DNA of 35,289 nucleotides from contig NZ_CALHVI010000054.1 of NCBI RefSeq assembly GCF_938039215.1, forward strand, positions 1 to 35,289, in the 5' to 3' direction. The DNA is from an uncultured Porphyromonas sp. (GTDB lineage Bacteria; Bacteroidota; Bacteroidia; Bacteroidales; Porphyromonadaceae). Positions 6,658-15,669 of this stretch are shown here, piece after piece (position 1 is the first letter of the stretch; each line of letters opens with the position of its first letter). Made by a program: the position numbers and the translations under genes. The notes below the pieces were generated by a model that saw only the letters and a program-made list of their open reading frames with translations, had not been told where the DNA came from and searched no databases.

Positions 6658-8565
6658 ATGGGAAAGATCATTGGAATTGACCTCGGGACTACAAACTCTT
6701 GTGTCTCCGTACTCGAAGGGAACGAACCTATCGTCATCGCTAACAGCGAAGGCAAGCGTACGACTCCCTCTGTCGTCGCCTTCATCGACGGTGGCGAACG
6801 TAAGGTAGGGGATCCTGCCAAGCGTCAAGCTATCACCAACCCCACGAAGACGATCTACTCGATCAAGCGCTTCATGGGTGAGACCTTCGCTCAGGTGAAG
6901 GACGAAATCGCCCGCGTACCTTATCAGGTCGTGCGTGGTGACAACGACACGCCTCGTGTCGATATCGATGGCCGCCTCTACACGCCTCAGGAAATCTCTG
7001 CTATCATCCTGCAGAAGATGAAGAAGACGGCTGAGGACTACCTCGGTGCCGAAGTCACGGATGCAGTCATCACCGTACCTGCTTACTTCAACGACGCTCA
7101 GCGTCAGGCTACCAAGGAAGCTGGTGAGATCGCTGGTCTCAATGTCCGCCGTATCGTCAACGAACCTACGGCTGCTTCGCTCGCCTATGGCCTAGATAAG
7201 AGCGACAAGGATATGAAGATCGCTGTCTTCGACCTAGGTGGTGGTACGTTCGATATCTCGATCCTCGAGCTCGGGGATGGTGTCTTTGAAGTTCGCTCGA
7301 CCAACGGGGATACGCACCTCGGTGGTGATGACTTCGACCACGTGATCATCGACTGGCTCGCAGAAGAGTTCAAGGCTGACGAAGGCGTAGACCTCCGCCA
7401 GGATCCTATGGCTATGCAGCGCCTCAAGGAAGCTGCTGAGAAGGCTAAGATCGAGCTCTCTAGCACGACCTCTACGGAGATCAACCTCCCCTATATCATG
7501 CCCGTAGGTGGCATCCCCAAGCACCTCGTCCGCACGCTGACTCGTGCTAAGTTCGAGCAGCTGGCTGACCGCCTGATCCAGGCTTGTGTCGCTCCTTGTG
7601 AGACGGCTCTTCGTGATGCTGGTCTCTCTCGTAGCGATATCGACGAAGTGATCCTCGTCGGGGGCTCTACACGTATCCCTGCTATCCAGGCTGTCGTAGA
7701 GAAGATCTTCGGTAAGGCTCCTTCTAAGGGCGTTAACCCTGACGAAGTCGTCGCCGTAGGTGCTGCCATCCAGGGTGGTGTCCTCACCGGTGAGATCAAG
7801 GATGTCCTCCTGCTCGATGTCACTCCTCTCTCCCTCGGTATCGAGACGATGGGTGGTGTGATGACGCGCCTGATCGATGCCAATACGACGATCCCCACCA
7901 AGAAGAGTGAGATCTTCACCACGGCTGTAGACAATCAGCCCGAAGTAGAGATCCACGTCCTACAGGGTGAACGTTCGCTGGCTAAGGACAACAAGAGCAT
8001 CGGGCGCTTCAAGCTCGAGGTAGCTCCTGCTCCTCGTCAGACACCTCAGATCGAAGTGACCTTCGATATCGACGCTAATGGTATCCTCAATGTCACGGCT
8101 CTGGACAAGGCTACGGGTAAGCAGCAGAAGATCCGTATCGAAGCCTCCAGCGGTCTGTCAGATGCTGAGATCCAGCGTATGAAGGACGAAGCTGCAGCTA
8201 ACGCTGAAGCCGACAAGAAGGAGACTGAGCGTATCACGAAGCTCAACCATGCGGATAGCCTCATCTTCCAGACGGAAAAGCAGCTGAAGGAATTCGGTGA
8301 CAAGCTCTCCGCTGATAAGAAGGCTGCTGTCGAAGCTGCCCTTGCCAAGCTCAAGGAAGCACACTCTGCTCAGAACCTCGACGGCATCGACGCTGCTTCT
8401 GCTGAAGTGCAGTCTGCCTTCCAGGCTGCTAGCGAAGAGATGTACAACCATGCCAATGCTTCTGGCGCAGCTGATCCTACGGCAGGCGCAGCTTCTGGCT
8501 CCGCTTCCTCCTCGCAGTCTGCTGGTGACAATATTACCGACGCTGACTTCGAAGAAGTCAAGTAA
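6658..8565 (+). CDS. dnaK: Molecular chaperone DnaK (Hsp70)
   Basis: A 635-residue Hsp70 of full length. It binds exposed hydrophobic segments of unfolded proteins in an ATP cycle with DnaJ and GrpE. The ATPase domain starts GIDLGTTNSCV and shows VFDLGGGTFDISIL (phosphate 2/adenosine region) and GGSTRIPAIQ near residue 340; the linker DVLLLDVTPLSLGIE leads into the substrate-binding domain (about 390-500), then a helical lid and an A/S-rich tail ending DADFEEVK, typical of bacterial DnaK. dnaJ and grpE are not adjacent. The upstream gap contains a sigma-54-like box, and the 35 bases before ATG are A-rich. A terminator follows directly. Confidence 0.98.
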   Translation: MGKIIGIDLGTTNSCVSVLEGNEPIVIANSEGKRTTPSVVAFIDGGERKVGDPAKRQAITNPTKTIYSIKRFMGETFAQVKDEIARVPYQVVRGDNDTPRVDIDGRLYTPQEISAIILQKMKKTAEDYLGAEVTDAVITVPAYFNDAQRQATKEAGEIAGLNVRRIVNEPTAASLAYGLDKSDKDMKIAVFDLGGGTFDISILELGDGVFEVRSTNGDTHLGGDDFDHVIIDWLAEEFKADEGVDLRQDPMAMQRLKEAAEKAKIELSSTTSTEINLPYIMPVGGIPKHLVRTLTRAKFEQLADRLIQACVAPCETALRDAGLSRSDIDEVILVGGSTRIPAIQAVVEKIFGKAPSKGVNPDEVVAVGAAIQGGVLTGEIKDVLLLDVTPLSLGIETMGGVMTRLIDANTTIPTKKSEIFTTAVDNQPEVEIHVLQGERSLAKDNKSIGRFKLEVAPAPRQTPQIEVTFDIDANGILNVTALDKATGKQQKIRIEASSGLSDAEIQRMKDEAAANAEADKKETERITKLNHADSLIFQTEKQLKEFGDKLSADKKAAVEAALAKLKEAHSAQNLDGIDAASAEVQSAFQAASEEMYNHANASGAADPTAGAASGSASSSQSAGDNITDADFEEVK

Positions 8566-8584
8566 CTCTGATCTATGTATATGA

Positions 8585-8623
8585 AGAGGGCTAGCACCTA
8601 GTGTGCTAGCCCTCTTTGCTTTT
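8585..8623 (+). terminator. Intrinsic terminator after dnaK
   Basis: A 13-bp perfect stem (AGAGGGCTAGCAC 8585-8597, GTGCTAGCCCTCT 8603-8615) is followed by TTGCTTTTT. Confidence 0.9.
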
Positions 8624-8836
8624 TCCTTGCTGGCCGCTCTTCTTCCCCTTCCCGCTCTCCCCCTTTTTCCCTTGCTTCAAGACTAAGAAGAAGTCGCCCC
8701 ATCCTCGTAGCTTTTTGTCGTGATTTCCCTGCCCAAAATGAAGCGTCCTCTTCGCCCTCTGCCCAAGGACTTCTGTACCGTAGAAAGGGGGGATGTTTCG
8801 GTCTGTCAAGAAGGAATCAGCGAAGGAAGCAAAAAA

Positions 8837-8922
8837 CGATCCACGGTAGGTCGCTCTTAAAACCTACTGTGGGTCGCCTCACCGACCTACCGTGGGTCGC
8901 AAAGGCGACCTACAGTAGGTTT
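8837..8922. repeat. Type A four-palindrome array, copy 3
   Basis: Units TCCACGGTAGG, CCTACTGTGGG, CCTACCGTGGG and CCTACAGTAGG in the usual spacing. It lies downstream of dnaK. The remaining gap 8924-9218 contains no convincing gene; a 94-codon antisense reading frame there is low-complexity and overlaps the next promoter. Confidence 0.9.
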
Positions 8923-9218
8923 TGTTTTGGGGGTGCTTGAGCAGGCTTCCTTCTCGGGCTGTCTTCCCGATGGCTATACCATAATAATAAGGAGATGATT
9001 TGCCTGCTTTTCTCTGGGGGAAGGGATGAGGGGGAGGGGAGCATCTGGTAGGGACGTGAAGCGACTTCTTCTTGCCCTAGTCGGAGAGGAGGAAGAGGGT
9101 ATACTTGCCATGTGCTGGGAGGGTGTCGGATTGTGACAAGGGAGGGTGTCTTGGGGTGGTGAAGGGGGCTCTTCTCCGAGGGACAACGAGGAGTGCTTAG
9201 ACGCTCCGCGTACAGCAG

Positions 9219-9250
9219 TTTGAGTATTCGTCCGAGTGTTTGTATCTTTG
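9219..9250 (+). promoter_or_regulatory. Promoter of the peptidyl-prolyl isomerase gene
   Basis: TTTG (9219-9222), a 20-bp spacer and TATCTTTG (9243-9250) match the Bacteroidota consensus. The predicted start is about 48 nt before the ATG at 9305. Confidence 0.8.
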
Positions 9251-9304
9251 TCGCTCAAAGACTTGAAATATAAACACTATTCACCCCATAGGTAAAAACA
9301 GACA

Positions 9305-11464
9305 ATGGCAGTATTAGAGAAGATCCGAAGTCATTCGGTCCTGCTGGTCGTCGTCATCGGGATCGCCCTGGCGGGCTTCGTCGTCGGTGACCTCTTCACC
9401 AGCGGTCGAACCTTCTGGAGCAAGAGCGAGCGTACAGCCCTCTCCATCGACGACAAAGATGTCTCGATCGAAGAGTATAGCGTACGTCTCAAAGAGCTCG
9501 AAGACCAAGCTCAGGCTCAGGGTCAGCAGCTCTCCGACGAACAACGCATGCAGCTCAACAATCAATTGGCTCAAGAGTACATCTCTGAGTATGCGCTCAC
9601 CGAGGTGACCTCTCGCGTCGGGCTTGGTGTCTCAGATGAAGAGCTCTACGCCCTCCTCGTAGGGAAGGGGATCTCTCCCTCGCCATTAGCTTCGCAGTTC
9701 TTCGGGACGACTGATGAGAAGCAAATCAATGACCTCATCAAGCGTCTCTCCGATAAGCAGATCCAGGCTGCTCCTGCCGAACAGCGTGCACAGCTCCTTC
9801 AGGCTAAGAGCCAGTTCGAGCAGCTCCAGAAGCAGATCAAGTCACAGCGTCTGCAGCAGAAGCTCACGACCCTCCTCTCTCGTACCTACAAGATCAACGA
9901 CGTAGACCGTGAGCTCGCCCTTGGCAAGGAAAGCCGTAGCGTCGCTCTAGTGCGTACCTCCGCTGCTATGATCACTGACGAAGCCGCTAAGCCTAGCGAC
10001 AGCGAAGTGAAGAAGTACTACGATGAGCATCCGGACTTCTACAAGATGCAGTATCCTCTGACCGAAGTCAGCTACATCAGCCTACAGGTCGTCCCTTCGC
10101 AGGCCGACTACAAGCTCGCTCTTGATGAGAAAACTAAGGCGGTCAATGAGCTCCGTACGGCTACTGCAGCCAACATCGAAGAAGTCCTCCGTGGCTATAC
10201 GACCTCCAGCAAGTTCTTCTCCAAGACCTTCCTCACTGGTGCCGAACTCGATGAACTAGGTCTGGGTGCTGAGCAGGTCGCCTTCATCAAGGGCGCTGAA
10301 GCTGGTGCGGTCAATGATCCTCAGCTCGTGAGCGACCGCTACGATGTCGTCAAGGTCGTAGGCAAGAAGATGGCTACCTCCGGTGTCTCTGTGCGTATGA
10401 TCGTCCTGAGCGACAGCGTCAAGGGACAGACCGACAGCATCATGGCCCAGCTCAACTCCGGTGCTAGCTTCGCTGAGCTGGCCAAGAAGCACAGCCTCGA
10501 CCAGAGCACGGGTGCTAATGGTGGACTTATCCAGCTCCCCAACCGCTATGGTATGGTCGATAGCACCTTCTCCGAATCCAAGCTGATCCAGATCGCACAG
10601 GGCTCTGGACTCAACCTCGATACCCTCTACAAGGTGCCCTTCGGTACGGTCGTCCGTCTGGGGCGTGCACCTATCTCCGTCCTCGTCCGTGCTGAGAACC
10701 CTCAGCCTGCTGTCGAGTCCTATCAGGTAGCCTTCGTCTCTATCCCTGCTACGTTCTCTCCTGAGACGTACAATGAGAAGTATGCTGCTATGAATCGCAT
10801 CCTCGGTGGTGGCGGTGGCTTCGAAGCTATGGCTAAGAAGGCAGAGAAGGAAGGCTTCAACGTAGCACGCAACCTCCCCATCTCTACGCAGACCCCAGCC
10901 CTTGGTCAGATCCCTAGCTCTCGTCAGGTCGTCAGCTGGGCACTAAACGCTAAGGAAGGCGAAGTAGGGCAGAAGCTCTACACCTGCGGTACGGACTTCC
11001 TCGTCATCCCAACGGTCGTCAAGCACACCCCCGCAGGTATCGCTCCTCTCTCCGCTGTGAAGGATGAGATCGTCGCTTACCTCTCGGGCAAGAAGAAGGC
11101 TGAGATGCTGGCAAAGAACCTCGAAGCTAAGCACCTCGCTTCGCTCGATGCTTATGCTACGGAGCTTCAGACCAAGGTCGATACGCTCGTCGATGTTAGC
11201 TATATCGTCCGTGGTAGCGAACCTGCTACCTTCAACGGGATCGCGATGACTACCCCCGTGGGTAAGCTCTCCAAGCCCTTCGCAGCTAACAACGCTGAGG
11301 TCATGGTCCTCCAGCCTGTAGCTACGACTCCTAATGATCCTGCAGCCGTTAGCGCTCAGATCAAGCAGCAGGAGCTTGGACTGGCTCGCCAGTATAGCTA
11401 CCGTGTCTTCGCTAACTTCATCCAGAATCTCAAGATCAAGGATAACCGCGCTCGCTTCTACTAG
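9305..11464 (+). CDS. PpiD/SurA-like membrane-anchored peptidyl-prolyl isomerase
   Basis: A 719-residue periplasmic folding factor. After MAVLEKIRSHS it has one uncleaved transmembrane segment (about residues 12-33, VLLVVVIGIALAGFVVGDLF), then a SurA-N-like helical chaperone region (about 40-220) rich in Gln/Lys. A parvulin (PpiC-type) domain lies around residues 345-460, with the recognisable FAELAKKHSLDQSTGANGG segment. A further unassigned C-terminal region contains a second degenerate repeat. It is expected to help outer-membrane and secreted proteins fold while anchored in the inner membrane. The topology is that of E. coli PpiD, not of soluble SurA. It has its own promoter; rlmN lies downstream after a hairpin. 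Confidence 0.88.
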   Translation: MAVLEKIRSHSVLLVVVIGIALAGFVVGDLFTSGRTFWSKSERTALSIDDKDVSIEEYSVRLKELEDQAQAQGQQLSDEQRMQLNNQLAQEYISEYALTEVTSRVGLGVSDEELYALLVGKGISPSPLASQFFGTTDEKQINDLIKRLSDKQIQAAPAEQRAQLLQAKSQFEQLQKQIKSQRLQQKLTTLLSRTYKINDVDRELALGKESRSVALVRTSAAMITDEAAKPSDSEVKKYYDEHPDFYKMQYPLTEVSYISLQVVPSQADYKLALDEKTKAVNELRTATAANIEEVLRGYTTSSKFFSKTFLTGAELDELGLGAEQVAFIKGAEAGAVNDPQLVSDRYDVVKVVGKKMATSGVSVRMIVLSDSVKGQTDSIMAQLNSGASFAELAKKHSLDQSTGANGGLIQLPNRYGMVDSTFSESKLIQIAQGSGLNLDTLYKVPFGTVVRLGRAPISVLVRAENPQPAVESYQVAFVSIPATFSPETYNEKYAAMNRILGGGGGFEAMAKKAEKEGFNVARNLPISTQTPALGQIPSSRQVVSWALNAKEGEVGQKLYTCGTDFLVIPTVVKHTPAGIAPLSAVKDEIVAYLSGKKKAEMLAKNLEAKHLASLDAYATELQTKVDTLVDVSYIVRGSEPATFNGIAMTTPVGKLSKPFAANNAEVMVLQPVATTPNDPAAVSAQIKQQELGLARQYSYRVFANFIQNLKIKDNRARFY

Positions 11465-11538
11465 TAAGCGCCCTGATCTCTCCCTTCGGAGGACTACACT
11501 AGAAGGGAACAACCCTTTGCCTCCGAATCTAGTTATAA

Positions 11539-11580
11539 CTAAGGCTGTCTGTAGGGAATATGTCCTACGGGCAGCCTTAG
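11539..11580. terminator. Long hairpin between the isomerase gene and rlmN
   Basis: A 17-bp stem (CTAAGGCTGTCTGTAGG 11539-11555 against CCTACGGGCAGCCTTAG 11564-11580) with two G-T wobbles and an 8-nt loop. There is no T-run on the plus side, so it may be an RNA-stabilising or Rho-assisted end and not a classic terminator. Confidence 0.5.
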
Positions 11581-11604
11581 CATTACACGATTTATCCAGA
11601 TAGA

Positions 11605-12651
11605 ATGCCTACAGGCAAGCAAATACTCCTAGGTCGTACCCTAGACGAGCTGACAGATCTAGTCACCTCGCTAGGGATGCCTCGCTTCACAGGGAAGCAG
11701 ATAGCTCAGTGGCTGTATGACAAGCGTGTCACCTCCATCGATGAGATGACCAACCTCTCCAAGGCCAATCGTGCCCTCCTCTCCGAGCAGTACACCGTGG
11801 GGCGCACGGCTCCCGTCATGAGTCAGCTCTCCAAGGATGGCACACGCAAGTACCTCTTCCAGGTGTCTACGGGTGGGCTCGTCGAAGCCGTCTTCATCCC
11901 AGACAAGGATCGTGCGACGCTCTGTATCTCTTCGCAGGTAGGCTGTAAGATGGACTGTCTCTTCTGTATGACGGGTAAGCAGGGCTTCAAGGGCAATCTC
12001 TCTACGGGCGAGATCATCAATCAGGTGCTCTCTGTCGAAGAATCCCTCGCTCTGACGAACATCGTCTACATGGGGATGGGCGAACCTCTGGACAATGCTG
12101 TCCATGTGATGAAGAGTATCGAGGTGATGACTGCAGCTTGGGGGCTGGCTTGGTCGCCTAAGCGTATCACCCTCTCTACGGTAGGGGTACGCAAGGGGCT
12201 GGAGCGCTTCCTCTCGGAGACGACCTGCCACCTAGCGGTGAGCCTACACAATCCCTTCCACGAAGGACGACTCGAGCTCATGCCTGCCGAGGGAGGCCTT
12301 CCTCTAGTGGACACGCTCCAGATGATCCGTGAAGCAGACTTCACGGGGCAGCGTAGAGTGTCCTTCGAGTACATCGTCTTCGATGGGGTGAATGATAGTG
12401 ACGAGCATGCTTCGGAGCTCGCTCGCCTACTACGTGGTATCCCCTGCCGTATCAACCTCATCCCCTTCCATCAGATCCCTAATGTCCCCTTGAGACCTCT
12501 GTCTCGGGACAAGATGGAGCACTTCAAGAATCTCCTTGAAGCCCGAGGGTATACCACGACGATACGTACCTCTCGAGGCGAAGATATCTCCGCTGCTTGC
12601 GGGATGCTCTCTACCAAGGAACAGATGGCTCGTAGCTCTTCGGCCAATTAA
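11605..12651 (+). CDS. rlmN: 23S rRNA (adenine-2503-C2) / tRNA (adenine-37-C2) methyltransferase RlmN
   Basis: A 348-residue radical-SAM methyltransferase of normal length. It methylates A2503 of 23S rRNA, and A37 of some tRNAs in characterised homologues. The cluster-binding CxxxCxxC is seen as CKMDCLFC (about residues 113-120). Seven residues before its first Cys, in TLCISSQVGC, stands the conserved Cys that aligns with E. coli C118, and the methyl-carrying Cys is present in EDISAACGM near residue 335. The N-terminal helical domain (FTGKQIAQWLYDKRV) is also typical. Eleven bases separate it from recF, so the two are probably cotranscribed. Confidence 0.96.
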   Translation: MPTGKQILLGRTLDELTDLVTSLGMPRFTGKQIAQWLYDKRVTSIDEMTNLSKANRALLSEQYTVGRTAPVMSQLSKDGTRKYLFQVSTGGLVEAVFIPDKDRATLCISSQVGCKMDCLFCMTGKQGFKGNLSTGEIINQVLSVEESLALTNIVYMGMGEPLDNAVHVMKSIEVMTAAWGLAWSPKRITLSTVGVRKGLERFLSETTCHLAVSLHNPFHEGRLELMPAEGGLPLVDTLQMIREADFTGQRRVSFEYIVFDGVNDSDEHASELARLLRGIPCRINLIPFHQIPNVPLRPLSRDKMEHFKNLLEARGYTTTIRTSRGEDISAACGMLSTKEQMARSSSAN

Positions 12652-12662
12652 ATCCTCCCGCC

Positions 12663-13766
12663 GTGATCCTCGATCGACTGCACATCCTCAACTTCAAGAG
12701 TATTGCCTCGGCTTCCTGCCTCTTCTCGCCTAAGGTGAACTGCTTCATCGGCCTGAATGGCATGGGTAAGACGAACATGCTCGATGCGCTGCACTACCTC
12801 TCCTTCACGAAGAGCCACCTCTCGATCACCGATAGTCTGGCTGTGCGCCAAGGGGAGGAGGCTTCGATCCTAGAGGCTATCTACAAGAGTGACTTCGGGG
12901 ATGAGCGGCAGCTTCTACTGCAGATACGCCCAGGGCATCGCAAGATCCTTCGTCGCAACAAGAAGGAGTACACCAAGCTCAGCGAGCATATCGGTGCCTT
13001 CCCTCTAGTCATCGTCTCCCCCCAGGACTATCAGCTCATCCTCGGCGGCAGTGATGAGCGTCGGCGCTTCGTCGACCGCCAGCTCTCCCAGCAGGATAGC
13101 GTCTATATGGCAGCTTTGGCGCAGTACCATCGGATCCTTGAGCAGCGCAATGTTCTGCTCAAGAGCCAGTCTGCATCGGATGCCGTTCTTGAGGTCCTAG
13201 ATCTTCAGCTGGAGCAGGTGAGCCCCTTGATCTATGAGCGACGCTGCGCTTTCATCCGTGACTTTATTCCCCTCTTCCAGCATTACTATACGGCTATCAG
13301 TGGCGGGCGAGATCAAGTACGCCTTGATTATAGCTCTTCACTCTCGGACGAAGCTGGGCATTGCCTAGAGGCTCTTCGGGGTGCTCGTCAGCGAGATCGC
13401 CTCATGGGCTATACGACACTCGGCCTACACAAGGATGATCTGCAGATGCTTCTCGAGGGTGAACTGATCCGTAAGGTCGGGAGCGAAGGGCAGAATAAGA
13501 CCTTCCTCATCGCCCTGAAGTTCGCTCAGTATGCTCTGCTCTCTAAGACCAATCCCGAGCGCCCGCTCCTACTGCTGGATGATATCTTCGACAAGCTCGA
13601 TGCCGAGCGTGTTGAGCGGATCATTAGGCTGGTCGGGGGGAGTGATTTCGGACAGATCTTCATCACTGATACCAATCGCAAGCACCTCGATGAGATCGTC
13701 ACGAGCTGGGGCGAAGACTATCGCCTCTTCGAGGTCTCTGAGGGTGAGATACGTGCCATTGATTAG
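12663..13766 (+). CDS. recF: DNA replication/repair protein RecF
   Basis: A 367-residue SMC-like ATPase that helps load RecA at gaps with RecO and RecR. It has the Walker A GLNGMGKTNML (about residues 29-39), the ABC signature region LGLHKDDLQMLL and the Walker B strand RPLLLLDDIFDKLD with its D-loop. The start is GTG at 12663, giving MILDRLHILNFKSI, the correct RecF N-terminus. It lies 11 bases after rlmN and 8 bases before the DUF721 gene. It is not next to dnaA/dnaN, as is usual in this phylum. Confidence 0.95.
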   Translation: MILDRLHILNFKSIASASCLFSPKVNCFIGLNGMGKTNMLDALHYLSFTKSHLSITDSLAVRQGEEASILEAIYKSDFGDERQLLLQIRPGHRKILRRNKKEYTKLSEHIGAFPLVIVSPQDYQLILGGSDERRRFVDRQLSQQDSVYMAALAQYHRILEQRNVLLKSQSASDAVLEVLDLQLEQVSPLIYERRCAFIRDFIPLFQHYYTAISGGRDQVRLDYSSSLSDEAGHCLEALRGARQRDRLMGYTTLGLHKDDLQMLLEGELIRKVGSEGQNKTFLIALKFAQYALLSKTNPERPLLLLDDIFDKLDAERVERIIRLVGGSDFGQIFITDTNRKHLDEIVTSWGEDYRLFEVSEGEIRAID

Positions 13767-13774
13767 CTTAGATT

Positions 13775-14068
13775 ATGAAGCAGAGTGAGACGGTTAAGCT
13801 CGGAGAAGCGATCGCTTCGCTTTGGGATGAAGACCCTGATATGTATGAGCAATTGTTGGTACATCGGATGATGGATCACTTACCCGAAGTGTTGGGTGGT
13901 CTCCAGCGCTGGGTTATCGAGACTCGCTTTGATGAAGGAGTCCTTCGCCTAAGAGTCTCTTCGTCGGCGGTGTGCCAAGAGCTTAATCTCCGCCTTCAGG
14001 AACTTAGGGAGCAGATCAATCGCTTGCTTCATGCCGAGCTGGTGCGTGTGATCCAAGTCTATGTCTAA
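13775..14068 (+). CDS. DUF721 (DciA-like) protein
   Basis: A 97-residue DUF721 protein. The C-terminal half carries the KH-like pattern of this family: a hydrophobic strand LRLRVSSSAVCQELNLRLQ followed by a helix LREQINRLL. DUF721 includes DciA, a loader for the replicative helicase in many bacteria lacking DnaC; Bacteroidota members are this short. It begins eight bases after recF, suggesting one transcript and a role in replication or repair. The exact function is inferred from family and neighbour only. Confidence 0.8.
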   Translation: MKQSETVKLGEAIASLWDEDPDMYEQLLVHRMMDHLPEVLGGLQRWVIETRFDEGVLRLRVSSSAVCQELNLRLQELREQINRLLHAELVRVIQVYV

Positions 14069-14134
14069 GGTCAAAGCACCCCTCTCCGCAGTATAATATA
14101 GAATTAGACAATCCCTCTGGGGATAGAAATAGAT

Positions 14135-14175
14135 CGCCCCCCGATAGTCACGAAGACTATCGGGGGGCGAATTTT
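14135..14175. terminator. Bidirectional terminator between the recF cluster and the SusD gene
   Basis: A 15-bp perfect stem (CGCCCCCCGATAGTC 14135-14149, GACTATCGGGGGGCG 14155-14169) followed on the plus strand by AATTTTTG. The facing genes converge here, so it can serve both. Confidence 0.85.
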
Positions 14176-14204
14176 TGCATTGGTGTCAGTGGGTAGGGTG
14201 GTCG

Positions 14205-15647
14205 TTATTTAGCGGCACGCAGTACGAGATCCTTGGAGATGTTCTTCTCTCTTTCGGGTAGATCGATGAGAAGCTGGGGGTCTAGGTAATTGAGCTCATT
14301 ACCGATGGGGATGTACTGGCTGGTGATGTTCTTCTTGTTGCGGACTAGGTCGAAGAGACGATGTCCTTCGCAGAAGAGCTCGATACGTCGCTCGCTGAGG
14401 ATGTCCTCGAGTGTGACTGAGGTGGCAGCTGTGTAGCTAGAGAAGCGCTGGCTACGAAGAGCATTGTAGTAGTCTAGAGCAGTCTTCCCATCCGAAGCCG
14501 TTGCACCCTGAAGGAGGGCTTCGGCTGCAATAAGGTAGAGCTCAGAGAGACGGATGACCTTGAAGTTATTGACTCCTATGGGCGAACTTGCTCCAGCCTG
14601 GCCTGGGTACTTGATGGTATAGTAGCCCTTGTTGCCACCATCGGCATTGGCTCGCTCGGTTATACTCTGGGTGCGGATATCGTCTGCACGGTTAGCTTGG
14701 AGCCAAGAGACGAAGCTCTCCGAGGTGCCGAACTCTGCATAGCCATTAGGATTGGTATAGCTCCCGATGCTATTTAGCCCTGCGTTGTCCTTGTCCGTAG
14801 TGAGTACTTCGAAGAGGGACTCCGAGGTGCCGATCTTGTCCCAGACGGTTAGGTACTCCGTTGGGGTGTAGAGCTTGTAGCCACTGGAGCTGATCACCTC
14901 GCTAGCATACTTGTAGGCATTCTGCCAATCGCCATTGTATAGGTAAGCACGGGCAAGAAGTCCTGCCGTAGCCCAGTAGTTGAGGTTCCCTGAGTTAGCG
15001 ATCTTCTCCTTGCTCAGCGTCTCCAGAGCCTTTGTCAGGTCAGAGATGATGAAGGCGTAGGTCTCACGGAGCGTAGAGCGCTGGAATTGATGGGTACGGG
15101 GGAATACCTGATTGATGACTGGTATACCGGAGTACTTAGCATCTACATTGACCCCAGAGGTAGGGATGTAGCAGTAGAGACGGGCAAGCTCCAAGTGTGC
15201 AAGCCCTCGTAGCACATAGAGCTGACCGATGTAGTCCTCGGCACGGCTCTTCTCAGCCTTCGATGCCGACTGAGCGATGCTCGGAGCATACTTGAGGATA
15301 TTGTTGACACGGCCCGAGACGGTGGAGAATACCTGGTAAGCGCCATCCGAGATCGAGGAGTTCTTGTCGGTGCGGAAGTTGTGGAGGGTGAGCGTCTGAT
15401 TGTTGCCTGTCGAGATGGCCTTGATGTCACCACCCTTAGCATCGGCATAGAGGGCGGTCTCTCCGCTGTATCCAAATTGGTTGTTCAGGGCTGCGTAGAC
15501 ACCGTTGATAGCCAGCTTCAGATCGCTGACCGTCTCGATGGATTGCCCCTCAGCACGTGCAGAGGAGGGCACCTGGTCGAGCTGCTTGTCGCAAGAGGAG
15601 AGGAAGGCAGCAGAGGAGAGGAGGGTATATAATGCGAATCTTTTCAT
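14205..15647 (-). CDS. RagB/SusD family outer-membrane lipoprotein
   Basis: A 480-residue SusD-family protein, the surface-exposed lid of a SusC-type transporter. The N-terminus MKRFALYTLLSSAAFLSSC carries a lipobox with Cys19, so it is a lipoprotein. SusD signatures include FGYSGETALYADAKGGD, the TPR-like helices around YVLRGLAHLELARLYCYIPT, and the C-terminal VIRLSELYLIAAEALLQG and ILSERRIELFCEGHRLFDLVR. I chose the ATG ending at 15647, which gives a clean signal peptide; the longer in-frame start (15680) would overlap the SusC gene. It follows the SusC gene by 22 bases. In P. gingivalis the RagAB pair takes up peptides; the ligand here is not known, and no glycan-degrading enzymes are nearby. 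Confidence 0.94.
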   Translation of the reverse strand: MKRFALYTLLSSAAFLSSCDKQLDQVPSSARAEGQSIETVSDLKLAINGVYAALNNQFGYSGETALYADAKGGDIKAISTGNNQTLTLHNFRTDKNSSISDGAYQVFSTVSGRVNNILKYAPSIAQSASKAEKSRAEDYIGQLYVLRGLAHLELARLYCYIPTSGVNVDAKYSGIPVINQVFPRTHQFQRSTLRETYAFIISDLTKALETLSKEKIANSGNLNYWATAGLLARAYLYNGDWQNAYKYASEVISSSGYKLYTPTEYLTVWDKIGTSESLFEVLTTDKDNAGLNSIGSYTNPNGYAEFGTSESFVSWLQANRADDIRTQSITERANADGGNKGYYTIKYPGQAGASSPIGVNNFKVIRLSELYLIAAEALLQGATASDGKTALDYYNALRSQRFSSYTAATSVTLEDILSERRIELFCEGHRLFDLVRNKKNITSQYIPIGNELNYLDPQLLIDLPEREKNISKDLVLRAAK

Positions 15648-15669
15648 AACGGAATACTGGGGTTGAGAG

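Noticed and set aside
6288..6821. 177-codon minus-strand ORF across the dnaK leader and start
   Set aside because: It overlaps the type A array and the dnaK 5' end and shows no domain or coding character.
8974..9258. 94-codon minus-strand ORF between dnaK and the isomerase gene
   Set aside because: Low-complexity Ser/Pro/Thr composition, no family resemblance, and it overlaps the promoter of the isomerase gene on the other strand.
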